Of a DNA stretch of 64,000 nucleotides, positions 37,101 to 44,488 are shown one piece after another (positions within the stretch are counted from its first letter, which is position 1; each line of letters begins with the position of its first letter). Both the position numbers and the translations under genes were made by a program. The stretch spans positions 53,823-117,822 of the forward strand of contig NZ_RXOM01000004.1 in assembly GCF_008692195.1 (NCBI RefSeq). Reading direction: 5' to 3'. The DNA comes from Salegentibacter sp. R32 (GTDB lineage Bacteria; Bacteroidota; Bacteroidia; Flavobacteriales; Flavobacteriaceae). Under the pieces are notes generated by a model, which was not told the DNA's origin, made no database searches, and saw only the letters and a list, made by a program, of their open reading frames with translations.

Positions 37101-37626
37101 TTTTAAATCCCATATAAGAAATAATTAAAATTGTAGGATAATCTTCTATTTCTATACTAAAATTACCTTCAAAGTCCGTAGTTGTTCCTTTGGAAGAGTT
37201 CTTAATCATTACGGTGGCACCGGGTAAAGGCATTCCTTGACTATCGGTAATTTTTCCCGTAAGTGTTTTTTGTTGATAAGTTTGGGCGATGACCGTAATT
37301 GTACGGTTAAGTTTATTAAATTGAAATCCTGTCTTATTTTCAATAATTTTTAATACTTCATCTAGATTTAGGTTATTTGAAATTATGGTGAATACTTGTG
37401 ATGTATTACTTACTTTACCGTCAAAAACAAAAGTGTAATTGGTTCTCTCTTCTAAAGCAGAGAAAACTTGAGTTATTGTAGCATTTTCTAAGTGAAGGCT
37501 TAAGTTATCTTGAGCATTAGTTTTATAAGAAGCTTTTGCCTCTACTACCATTAATATAAATAATATACTAAAAAGTAAACTATTCTTTAAAATAGACTTT
37601 AAAAAAAATTGTAGTTTCGTATTCAT
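34177..37626 (-). CDS. SusC/RagA TonB-dependent receptor with STN domain
   Basis: The 1149-residue outer-membrane protein has a signal region, an STN domain (about residues 44-105) that talks to FecR, a carboxypeptidase-like beta domain (about 118-205) starting GKITDSQGMPLPGATVMIKN, a TonB plug with ALIVVDGVPVN and SVLKGPGAAALYGSRAANGV, and a 22-strand barrel. STN receptors signal substrate arrival to the anti-sigma factor, which here is encoded just upstream. It imports the substrate captured by the SusD partner, using TonB energy. Confidence 0.93.
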   Translation of the reverse strand: MNTKLQFFLKSILKNSLLFSILFILMVVEAKASYKTNAQDNLSLHLENATITQVFSALEERTNYTFVFDGKVSNTSQVFTIISNNLNLDEVLKIIENKTGFQFNKLNRTITVIAQTYQQKTLTGKITDSQGMPLPGATVMIKNSSKGTTTDFEGNFSIEIEDYPTILIISYMGFKTQEINITEPKFIETSLQENDNVLNEVVVTALGIKREEKKLGFSQATLAAKDLAQTAPSNWSAGLKGKVAGMNIVSSGSGPINSQQITLRGNSSFDLTSNYALIVVDGVPVNTEMTTSGSSSAYMGEDSPIDYGNGISNLNFDDIESVSVLKGPGAAALYGSRAANGVLMITTKSGKKQKGLGISINSNTSFDVIQRWPDYQYKYGQGNNYTNEEGELYYSYGASEDGSNTGSTSSAWGPAFSGQYFYQYDPSLEGQSEERQLWQPYNDNRKDFWRTGVTYQNNVSIQGGSEKGSMRASIGHTKNEWIMPNTGYERITASVNSKYNISDKISLGATVNYNNQWSDNLPSTGYNNGSIAYFMIFQNPNVNLDWLRPIWQDGQENLQQIQPFSSYIDNPYLIAYESLNTLYSHQIVGNINANIQLTPHLNLMLRTAINTYNQEREQKRPYSINRYAEGYYQTQDVFKQEINSDFLLTYDRPISKTLDISISTGGNSRNEKRRLNNASVTGLVVPNVYKLSNGQNSPSLYTSDTNKEVNSLYGLLTLSFKDQVFLDLTARNDWSSTLPKENWSFFYPSANVSFILSDMFNFSNNTLDYLKYRFSYAQVGNDTDPYLTRKYYSQNDFPSSATVPGTLYNGTFKPEISTSFETGIEARLFNNRINLDATVYQISTENQIIDVPLNWNTGYNAAILNAGEVRNRGIELTLTGKILKTEKLNWTSTLTWSRNWGKVFDLPDNIENQYIIDEGGQASMIAKVGESPTAIYGYGFVRSPEGEIVYDEGGLPAYPESGDIQYIGDAMPDWRAGLYNQLSFGNFNFSFTLDGQYGGIIYSQTHHKLTQQGKLNSNLMGRETMTMVGDGVVVNEDGTYSPNTIEVTTPEWYNRYYRRANVESNSFEASYLKLREVSLSYNIPQHWLQNTAIRSMQLGVYGRNLAVVSDFPIYDPETAALNGNRMMPGVEMGQMPSPATYGFNLKMNL

Positions 37627-37670
37627 TCTATTTGGCTATAATATTAGTTTGTTGTAGTCTTAAATAATAG

Positions 37671-37698
37671 GCCCATTCCTGTTGCAGCAGTGATGGGC
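37671..37698 (-). terminator. hairpin between fecR-like and susC-like genes
   Basis: GCCCAT (37671-37676) pairs with ATGGGC (37693-37698) in the 87-bp gap. On the minus strand a T-containing but mixed tract follows. It could end the sigma/FecR transcript so that the receptor is transcribed from its own promoter. Confidence 0.4.
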
Positions 37699-37713
37699 TC
37701 TTTTTTCTTTAGG

Positions 37714-38667
37714 CTAATTCGATTTATTTTTTCTTATAAGTATATGTTTTGATGTGGTTAGTGTGTCTATTTTTAAATTTTTAAGTAAAGCCATACTTTT
37801 TAGGACATTTTCAAGTTTTTCATTCTTGAATTTTCCGGAGATGGTTAAATCTTCTAATTTCTTTTCCTCAAATTCTATTTTTATATCATACCAGTTCTCT
37901 AAGATTTTTGCCGTTTCCCTTAAAGGAGTGTTTTCCAGTCTAATAATGTTTTGTGTCCAAGCAATTTGGTGCATACTGTTTGCTTGTTCTTTTAATAATT
38001 TATTTCCAGTGAGTGTGGCTTGTTGGTTTTTAGTGATAATAATTTTGTCATCGGGGTTATTATTATTAAGGACTTTTACCTTCCCTGTTACCACACTTAC
38101 TTTTGGGGTATTGTAGTCGTTAGTGTTTACATCAAAAGAAGTTCCCAAAACCTGTACTTGTAAGCGTTTGGTATTTACAATAAATGGTTTGGTTGTATCT
38201 CTTTTTACTTTAAAATAAGCCTGCCCTTTTAATTGAACATTTCGTGTATCTTCAAACTCTTCTGGATACGAAATATAACTATTTGAGTTGAGTACTATTA
38301 GAGAGCCATCGTGTAATAAAACTTCTCTTTTCTCTCCTTTTGCTGCTACTTGAATAATAGTTTTAGGTGAAGTGAAAAATTGCAAACTAATAACTAAACC
38401 AATTAAAATAACTGCGGCAGCGGTAATTTTGAAAAAAGTATGAGCAGGCTTTTTGGTGGTATGAGGTAAAGAGGTGTTGTCTTTAATCTTAGAAAATAAT
38501 TGTTCTTTTCTTTTTTGTGAAAGATAAATTTGAAAATCATTTTTTTGATTTTCTTCAAAAAAAGTTTCCACCAGCTTTTTTTCTTGTGGAGTACATTTCC
38601 CTTTACTATATTTTTGTACTAATGCTATAAAATCTTCTTGCTTCAATTTATTATATTTTAACAGCAA
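37714..38667 (-). CDS. FecR-family anti-sigma factor
   Basis: The 317-residue protein has a cytoplasmic N-terminal part (about 1-78) that would hold the sigma factor, one membrane helix (ITAAAVILIGLVISLQFF, about 80-97), a periplasmic FecR domain (about 105-205, with KGEKREVLLHDGSLIVLNSN and GQAYFKVKRD) and a C-terminal DUF4974 (about 245-312, with TLAETAKILENWYDIKIEF-like sequence) that contacts the STN domain of the receptor. It relays the SusC signal to the ECF sigma factor encoded upstream. Confidence 0.92.
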   Translation of the reverse strand: MLLKYNKLKQEDFIALVQKYSKGKCTPQEKKLVETFFEENQKNDFQIYLSQKRKEQLFSKIKDNTSLPHTTKKPAHTFFKITAAAVILIGLVISLQFFTSPKTIIQVAAKGEKREVLLHDGSLIVLNSNSYISYPEEFEDTRNVQLKGQAYFKVKRDTTKPFIVNTKRLQVQVLGTSFDVNTNDYNTPKVSVVTGKVKVLNNNNPDDKIIITKNQQATLTGNKLLKEQANSMHQIAWTQNIIRLENTPLRETAKILENWYDIKIEFEEKKLEDLTISGKFKNEKLENVLKSMALLKNLKIDTLTTSKHILIRKNKSN

Positions 38668-38745
38668 GTATCAATTTTATAGGTTTACACGTAAATAGAA
38701 AATAGGGTTTAACCGTTTCTTAAAGTTAATGGGGAGTTGTTAACT

Positions 38746-39315
38746 TTAAATAAATATTCCAAAAAAGACAATGCCTATTTCCAATACAGGAAGTTGATTT
38801 CTTAGATATTTTAAAGCATTGCTTATATGGGTTTCTACAGTTCTTATAGATAAGTTTAGTGTCTGAGCTATTTCTTGGTTACTTTTATTTTCTAATCTAC
38901 TTAATTTAAAAACTTCCTTGCATTTAGGAGGTAGTTTCTCTATTTCTTCAAAAATTTTTGTTTCTAATTCTTGATATTCTAAATTGTTGGAAATATTAGC
39001 GGGAAGCTGTTGCAACATGTCTAATTGAGCAGGAGTAAATTTCAAATCCCTAATATGAGAGGCAATTTTATATTTAACAGCTTTAAATAAATAAGCTTCT
39101 AAGTTAAGAATATTGGTGCTTTTATTTTTCCATAAGCTAATAAAAACTTCTTGAACAATATCTTCACAAACTTTCTCTTCATTATATATTTTATAAGCAT
39201 ATGAAAATAGGCGCTTCCAATAGCGATTAAAAATTTCTTCAAACGCTTTAGGATTACTTTTGGTTAAGAGTTGAAGTAATTCAGGATTAGTTAAATTAGA
39301 AAGATGGAATTTCAT
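38746..39315 (-). CDS. ECF RNA polymerase sigma factor (FecI-like)
   Basis: I choose the ATG at 39315 (189 residues), because it begins MKFHLSNLTN with the family's usual lead; the frame extends 7 codons further. Region 2 has FNRYWKRLFSYAYKIYN and CEDIVQEVFISLW. Region 4 has LPPKCKEVFKLSRLENKSNQEIAQ followed by LSIRTVETHISNALKYLR, the helix-turn-helix. It would switch on the SusCD-phosphodiesterase locus when FecR releases it. Confidence 0.9.
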   Translation of the reverse strand: MKFHLSNLTNPELLQLLTKSNPKAFEEIFNRYWKRLFSYAYKIYNEEKVCEDIVQEVFISLWKNKSTNILNLEAYLFKAVKYKIASHIRDLKFTPAQLDMLQQLPANISNNLEYQELETKIFEEIEKLPPKCKEVFKLSRLENKSNQEIAQTLNLSIRTVETHISNALKYLRNQLPVLEIGIVFFGIFI

Positions 39316-39401
39316 GATTTCATTTACATGTAGCAAATGAAAAAAATATTTTAGGTAGCGTGTCTAAATTAATTTTAAGCTTTTGTTAACTCATAATTAA
39401 A

Positions 39402-40493
39402 TTAGTTGTTGGAGTAGTTTCTAAAAATCATATGCTGATATGCCGTTTGCAAATCCTTAAACTGTTTTTGAATTGTGGCAGACTTTTCAATAGCATCCAT
39501 TCCGAGAAGCGGAATGATTTTACAAACTTCAGCATAGCAATAATCTGCTAAACTTTGACCTGAATTCATAAGCTCTTTTTCGAGAACATTTTTTTGATGA
39601 AGATGGTTTTTCCAGCTTTTTTCAACTACTTGATAAAATGCTGTTGAACGTTTTTCAATTTCAGTTTGTACATTTTCAATCTTTTGTGAAATCAATTGAA
39701 AGCGTTCCGGTTGGTATGTTTGCCAAGTTTCTTTTTTTGTAGTTAGAAAGTTTTCAGCATCGTGAAAAAGACTTTTAGTGATTCCCGTAACTACCGGTGC
39801 AAAACAGGCCATTGCAAATCCTAAAAAAGAATAAGTAGAAATAGGATAGTCACTTTTTCTAAGAGGTTTTGATAAATCGAAAAAGTGATTTTTTGGGATA
39901 AGAGCTTTCTCTATTTCAATCGAATGACTACAAGTAAGTGGCAGACCAATTGCATTCCAATCCCGTTTTATGTTTGCTACAGAAGTTGGTATGATGAAAG
40001 CTTTTGGTTTTTCGTTTACTAAGGTGACTGCTGTAAAAAATGAAGCCTGCTCAGAACCACTGCAATAGTTCCAACTTCCATTAATTTCAAAATTACTTCC
40101 GTTAGGGTTTGCTTGCCCGCAAGGCTTTCCGCTTCCTGCAACCAATGCATTTTTAGGTGAAAAATAGTGTTGCGCAATTTCTTCTTCACAATAATCGGCA
40201 AAATAAGCTCCGCCCACACCAATTCCCAATAACCAACCCCAATTTCCGTCGAGAAAGGATGCATTTTCAATCCATTTTGCCCCTTGATGTAAATCTAACG
40301 CCAAACCTTGATAATCTTCCGGTAGAAATAGTTTGAAAAGTTTTTGGTTGTAATGATGCGCTAAAGCTTCTTTAGAAAGTTGGCCTTGTGGTTTTGAATT
40401 CTGCTGAACAAAGAACTGCTGAAAGGTTAATCGATTTTCACGAAGCCATTCAGTATTGTTCTGCTGAATAGCTTCTATAGCTGTATTCCACAT
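39402..40493 (-). CDS. acyl-CoA dehydrogenase-like flavoprotein
   Basis: The 363-residue protein resembles the acyl-CoA dehydrogenase fold. It has an N-terminal helical part, a middle beta domain with AGSGKPCGQANPNGSNFEINGSW (the flavin-side sheet) and a helical C-terminus. A clear catalytic glutamate of acyl-CoA dehydrogenases is not obvious, so a flavin-dependent monooxygenase-like or divergent role is possible. It starts 7 nt after the LacI-family regulator gene, so both form one transcript. The substrate is unknown. Confidence 0.65.
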   Translation of the reverse strand: MWNTAIEAIQQNNTEWLRENRLTFQQFFVQQNSKPQGQLSKEALAHHYNQKLFKLFLPEDYQGLALDLHQGAKWIENASFLDGNWGWLLGIGVGGAYFADYCEEEIAQHYFSPKNALVAGSGKPCGQANPNGSNFEINGSWNYCSGSEQASFFTAVTLVNEKPKAFIIPTSVANIKRDWNAIGLPLTCSHSIEIEKALIPKNHFFDLSKPLRKSDYPISTYSFLGFAMACFAPVVTGITKSLFHDAENFLTTKKETWQTYQPERFQLISQKIENVQTEIEKRSTAFYQVVEKSWKNHLHQKNVLEKELMNSGQSLADYCYAEVCKIIPLLGMDAIEKSATIQKQFKDLQTAYQHMIFRNYSNN

Positions 40494-40500
40494 AAATTGC

Positions 40501-41511
40501 TTATTTGGAAGTGTCTTTTACTACAATTTCGGTTTTAATAACTTCTTTTTTAATTTTAGAATGATCGTCTTTTAAACTGCTAATGAGTAATTCGACAGCT
40601 TTTTCTCCTACTTTTTCAGGAAATTGATTAATGTAAGAAATCTGCGGATATTGTAATTCGTTATGGCGTTTATTGACGTAACCAATCAGTGAAATTTCAT
40701 CAATATATTTTAGGCTGGTTTTGCTGATTGCGGCATTGGCGATAAGCGTAGATTCTATATCGGCCCCAAGAATCGCATCAATTTTAGGAAGTTCTTTATG
40801 GGTAATCCTTTCTTCAATTTTTTTACGTAAATCTTCCATTTCGTGTTCTTCAATCACTTCCCCACCAATATTTTCGTGGTTTTCTATAAAAGAGTTGAAC
40901 GTTTTTCTTCGTGTTTTCCCTACTGAAAGCCAACCAATGGAAGAGACAAACAAAATATTCTTGGTTTGGGTTTCTTGAAAATGGTCACAAGCTTTTAAAA
41001 TACTTTGGTCGTCATCTACCGAAACTGAATTGTAATCTAATTCTTCGTGAAGTCTATCAAACGTCACTAGTGAAGTTGTTTCGGCAATGTCTTTAATGTG
41101 TTCAAATTCCTTTAAAACAAAAGTTTCTTCAGAAGGACACATAATAATACCTTCTGCCATTCCATTAGCTAGAATTCTTAAACTTTCTTTTTCTTCTTTA
41201 GATTTTTCACCGGTAAAAAAAGTAATAATTCGGTAGCCTTTTTTCTTGGCGGCAATTTCAATATTTTTTAAAACCTCAGCTAAAAATGAATTTTGAATAT
41301 CTGGGATAATTACCCCAATATTAAAAGTAGATTGGTTTTTTAAACTCACCGCAATATGGTTGGGCGTATACCCATAAAATTTAGCAAGTTCTTTGACCTT
41401 CTTTTTAGTTTTTTCGCTAATCTCCGGACTGTCGTTCATCGCTTTCGATACAGTAGAAACCGAAACCATTAAAATTTTCGCTATTTCTTTAATCGTAATT
41501 TTCTTCTTCAT
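40501..41511 (-). CDS. LacI-family transcriptional regulator
   Basis: The 336-residue protein has the LacI DNA-binding headpiece, TIKEIAKILMVSVSTVSKAM (residues 5-24) with the hinge segment FYGYTPNHIAVSL. The periplasmic-binding-protein-like effector domain follows, from NIGVIIPDIQNSFLAEVLKN onwards. It would bind a sugar-like or other small ligand and repress its own gene, and perhaps the divergent FAD protein operon. Palindromic candidate operators lie just upstream. Confidence 0.93.
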   Translation of the reverse strand: MKKKITIKEIAKILMVSVSTVSKAMNDSPEISEKTKKKVKELAKFYGYTPNHIAVSLKNQSTFNIGVIIPDIQNSFLAEVLKNIEIAAKKKGYRIITFFTGEKSKEEKESLRILANGMAEGIIMCPSEETFVLKEFEHIKDIAETTSLVTFDRLHEELDYNSVSVDDDQSILKACDHFQETQTKNILFVSSIGWLSVGKTRRKTFNSFIENHENIGGEVIEEHEMEDLRKKIEERITHKELPKIDAILGADIESTLIANAAISKTSLKYIDEISLIGYVNKRHNELQYPQISYINQFPEKVGEKAVELLISSLKDDHSKIKKEVIKTEIVVKDTSK

Positions 41512-41523
41512 ACCTGTTTAATT

Positions 41524-41539
41524 TATAACCGGAGTTATA
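41524..41539. promoter_or_regulatory. candidate LacI-type operator
   Basis: TATAAC and GTTATA are inverted around CGGA, centred on CG as usual for LacI-family sites. It lies 13 nt upstream of the regulator start. GTTATAAC at 41591-41598 repeats the same half-site in the middle of the divergent region, so the regulator may loop between the two. Confidence 0.45.
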
Positions 41540-41590
41540 CAAAGTTTCAAAAATACTAAAAATACAATTTTCTTGTACGTTAATGGGCAA

Positions 41591-41598
41591 GTTATAAC
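41591..41598. promoter_or_regulatory. second half-site palindrome in the divergent region
   Basis: GTTATAAC is an 8-bp perfect palindrome built from the same half-site as the candidate operator at 41524. It lies between the regulator and the FAD protein gene, 76 nt before the latter. Confidence 0.3.
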
Positions 41599-41673
41599 GA
41601 AAAACTAAAGTTTTGATAAACATTTGAACAGTCTTAGGGCTTTACCTAATTTCAAAGTTTTAAAAATGTCTTG

Positions 41674-43185
41674 ATGAAAAATATTGCTATTGTTGGAGGA
41701 GGAGCTTGCGGTTCTGCGGTGTTTATAGAACTCGTGATTCAGGTGCTTGCAGAAAACCTTCAGCAGAAAGTAAGTTTAACTTTTATTGAAAAAGATAAAA
41801 AACCCGGTTATGGTTTAGCATTTGGAACTAAGCAAAATAGTCATTTGCTCAATACCCAAGCCAGTTTGATGGGGATTTTTGCTGAAGAACCCGAACATTT
41901 TGCCACGTGGCTAAAAGAGAAAAGAAAAACCGACGAAGCCTATAAAACATCTTCTGAAGCTGATGAGCTTTACACCAGTCGGTTGTTGTACGGGAATTAT
42001 GTAGCAGAGCAACTCTCAATTTTTAAAGAAAAAGCAAAACAAGGCAATATAGTCACTTCTTATATTCAGGGTGAAGTGATTAATGTTGAAGAAAAAGAAA
42101 CCGGATTGGAACTGCAATTTGAAAACCAAGAAAATTTATTGGCCGATTATGTGATTTTAGCTCCGGGAACGCCGAAGCCCAATAATTTTGAAGAGTTTGA
42201 AAAATACGATGAATTTATAGATTTTCCTTGGCCGGTTGAAAACCTAAAACAAAATATAGATAAAAATGATACGGTTGGCATTTTAGGAACCAGTTTAAGT
42301 GCTATTGATACAGTACTCACTTTAATTGACCAAAAACACGAAGGTAAAATAAAACTTATTTCTCCGGAAGGCTTGTTGCCAAGAGTTCAACCCATTAAAA
42401 ATTCAGAAATAGAGAGAAAGTTTATCACGCTTTCTAACATTCACCAATTGAAGCGTGACGAAACCCGAAAACCAAAAGTAAAGGAACTTTTTAAACTATT
42501 TATAAAAGAAGTAGAAGCTATCGAAGGTTTTAGTATTGACTGGAACCGACTTAAGCGTGATGAAAATACGGCTGAAGAATTGTTGAAAGAAGATATTTAT
42601 GCAGCTGAAAATAATGGGGATGCTATTTTAAATTTAGCTTATTCGCTCCGTTACGATGCATCTACTATTTGGAGCTGGCTTTCTACAGAACAGAAACAAT
42701 ATTTTGAAGATTGGGTAGGGAAATACTGGAAGATTAACCGACACGCCATGCCGCTTCATAATGCTTACAAATTGAAAAAGTTATTTGAGAAGAATCAGTT
42801 AGAAGTAATAGGAGGTTATCAAAAAGCAGAATATTTGGAAGAAGGGAAGTTTAAAATTCAGCTTGAAAATGAAGAGAGTTTTAACGTGGATAAACTTGTA
42901 AATGCTACGGGAACACCTTCTCAAGTAAAGGGTATGAAAAATAGGCTGATTCAGAATTTATTTAAAAAATCTTTTATCTTGCCCTATAAAATAGGGGGTA
43001 TTTATGTAGATGAACGAACGATGCGTGTGGTAACCTCGCAAAAAGATTTGCCAATGTATGCGTTGGGACATATTAATAATGGGATGCTTTTAGATGTAAA
43101 TTCAGTTTGGTTTAATGTAAAAACCGCAATGATTGTTGCAAAAGATATTCTATTCAAAATACAGATGAATGAACGTATTTCTTGA
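41674..43185 (+). CDS. FAD/NAD(P)-binding protein
   Basis: I start at the ATG at 41674, one codon inside a TTG-initiated frame, giving MKNIAIVGGGACGSAVF and 503 residues. The Rossmann motif GGGACG opens the protein. It has FIEKDKKPGYGLAFG, the NTQASLMG segment, a second nucleotide motif GILGTSLSAIDTVLTLI (about residues 203-219), and VNATGTPSQVKG. This is the FAD/NAD(P)-binding (NAD_binding_9) pattern of uncharacterised oxidoreductases. Its last 17 nt overlap the transporter gene, so both are translated together. It is divergent from the LacI regulator. Confidence 0.8.
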   Translation: MKNIAIVGGGACGSAVFIELVIQVLAENLQQKVSLTFIEKDKKPGYGLAFGTKQNSHLLNTQASLMGIFAEEPEHFATWLKEKRKTDEAYKTSSEADELYTSRLLYGNYVAEQLSIFKEKAKQGNIVTSYIQGEVINVEEKETGLELQFENQENLLADYVILAPGTPKPNNFEEFEKYDEFIDFPWPVENLKQNIDKNDTVGILGTSLSAIDTVLTLIDQKHEGKIKLISPEGLLPRVQPIKNSEIERKFITLSNIHQLKRDETRKPKVKELFKLFIKEVEAIEGFSIDWNRLKRDENTAEELLKEDIYAAENNGDAILNLAYSLRYDASTIWSWLSTEQKQYFEDWVGKYWKINRHAMPLHNAYKLKKLFEKNQLEVIGGYQKAEYLEEGKFKIQLENEESFNVDKLVNATGTPSQVKGMKNRLIQNLFKKSFILPYKIGGIYVDERTMRVVTSQKDLPMYALGHINNGMLLDVNSVWFNVKTAMIVAKDILFKIQMNERIS

Positions 43186-44080
43186 TTTATACAAAACTTT
43201 AATTCCTTATTTATTATGCATTCCGTTAGGTTATTTTTTAGCTAGAAAAAATATTATCCCGAAGAATATAGTTTCTAAACCATTACTTTACTTTTTTATG
43301 CCGGTATTGGTTATTAATCACGTACTGGAAGCATCGGTAGAAAATCTTACCATTTTACCAATCATTTCGTTTAGTCTATCACTGGCGATGATTTTTCCCG
43401 CCATAATAGTGCATAGAACTTTTGGGAAAGGTGAAAGTAGAAGTCTTTTAAAAAGTGGTTTTTCATTTTACAACGTAGCTTTTTTTGGTATTCCGGTCGT
43501 AAGTTCATTATTTGGGGAAGATGCCATTACCACCTTAATCTGTATTTATATAGGTTCAGCGCTGTACGGAAATATTATAGGTTATTTTCAGGTAGCGCGT
43601 ACACGATTTAGCAGAAAACATTCAGTGAAGGAAATATTTAAAGTTCCTTTTATTTATGTTTTTGTATTGGCAGTAATCTTGAAAATTTTCGGTTTTCATA
43701 CTCCTACTGAAGTAGAACCGGTAGTTAGCTTTTTTGGAATTATCGTTTCTGTTGCCGGAATGCTCATTATAGGTATTAATATAGCACAAGTAGATTTTAA
43801 GATGTTGAAGTGGAGCTATTACTTGAAACTTTTAGGAGTTAGGGTCTTAAGCTCTGTGGTGATCATGGCTATCTTACTGGGTATTGAATACAATTTTGTA
43901 AATGGCTTGAATGCCGAAGAAACGAAAGTATTGGTTTTACTGGCCTTATTTCCAATTGCTGCCAATCTTACAGTTTTTGCTTCCTTTTTAAAATCGAATG
44001 AAAAACAATCGGCATTATTGGTTTTACTTTCTATGCTAATCGCTTTAATTTTAGTGCCGCTGGCGGCAATATTTTTTTAA
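43169..44080 (+). CDS. AEC-family transporter
   Basis: The 303-residue protein has about ten hydrophobic segments in the 5+5 pattern of auxin efflux carrier-like permeases. It has PLGYFLARKNIIP early, VFAFFGIPVVSSLFG-like sequence in the middle and ALFPIAANLTVFASFLKSN near the end. AEC proteins move organic anions. Overlap with the FAD protein gene suggests it exports or imports that enzyme's substrate or product. A hairpin is found downstream. Confidence 0.85.
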   Translation: MNVFLDLYKTLIPYLLCIPLGYFLARKNIIPKNIVSKPLLYFFMPVLVINHVLEASVENLTILPIISFSLSLAMIFPAIIVHRTFGKGESRSLLKSGFSFYNVAFFGIPVVSSLFGEDAITTLICIYIGSALYGNIIGYFQVARTRFSRKHSVKEIFKVPFIYVFVLAVILKIFGFHTPTEVEPVVSFFGIIVSVAGMLIIGINIAQVDFKMLKWSYYLKLLGVRVLSSVVIMAILLGIEYNFVNGLNAEETKVLVLLALFPIAANLTVFASFLKSNEKQSALLVLLSMLIALILVPLAAIFF

Positions 44081-44087
44081 AATAAAA

Positions 44088-44111
44088 AAGCCGAATAAAA
44101 ATATTCGGCTT
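44088..44111 (-). terminator. intrinsic terminator for the convergent lipoprotein gene
   Basis: AAGCCGAATA (44088-44097) pairs with TATTCGGCTT (44102-44111). The T-rich tract is on the minus-strand side, so it mainly ends the small lipoprotein gene; on the plus strand it may also slow the AEC transcript. Confidence 0.75.
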
Positions 44112-44136
44112 CGTAGAGTTGGTAGTAAATAAAACT

Positions 44137-44424
44137 TTAGTGGTCGTGCCCGTCGTCTTCATGCATTTCTTCATGAATTTCTTCTTCTGCTTCCTCATCG
44201 GCTTTTTCAGCAGCTTTTTCTACTTTATCGGCGCCTTTTTCAATAGCGTCACCTGTTTTTTTAACTCCTTTTTCAATCGCTTCACCGGTTTCTTTTGCAG
44301 CGTTTTCAACGTCTTCACCAATTGCTTCTGCAGCTTCTTCAGTTTTTTCTTGCGTTGTTTCTCTACAAGCAGTTGTAGCTAAGATTAATGATAATGCAGA
44401 GAATGCAATGAATAATTTCTTCAT
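44137..44424 (-). CDS. small lipoprotein with LEA-like 11-residue repeats
   Basis: The 95-residue protein has a lipoprotein signal ending in ATTACRE. The mature part is entirely charged and helical, built on 11-residue units beginning ETGEAIEKGVK, KTGDAIEKGAD and KVEKAAEKADE. The tail is His/Asp-rich (HEEMHEDDGHDH), which could bind metal. 11-mer helical repeats occur in LEA-like stress proteins and in YtxH-type proteins; the function here is unknown. A paralogue with the same unit lies at 58528, on the other side of the glucan locus. Confidence 0.8.
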   Translation of the reverse strand: MKKLFIAFSALSLILATTACRETTQEKTEEAAEAIGEDVENAAKETGEAIEKGVKKTGDAIEKGADKVEKAAEKADEEAEEEIHEEMHEDDGHDH

Positions 44425-44488
44425 AATAGTTTGCTTTAAAAAATTTTAAATGTAAAATTAATACATTTATCATCAAGTTTTATAACGT

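Noticed and set aside
44119..44382. Open frame antisense to the small lipoprotein at 44137, rich in Phe and Cys
   Set aside because: It is the complement of a repetitive Lys/Glu/Ala gene; such frames stay open because of the codon bias. The minus-strand frame has a lipobox and a terminator.
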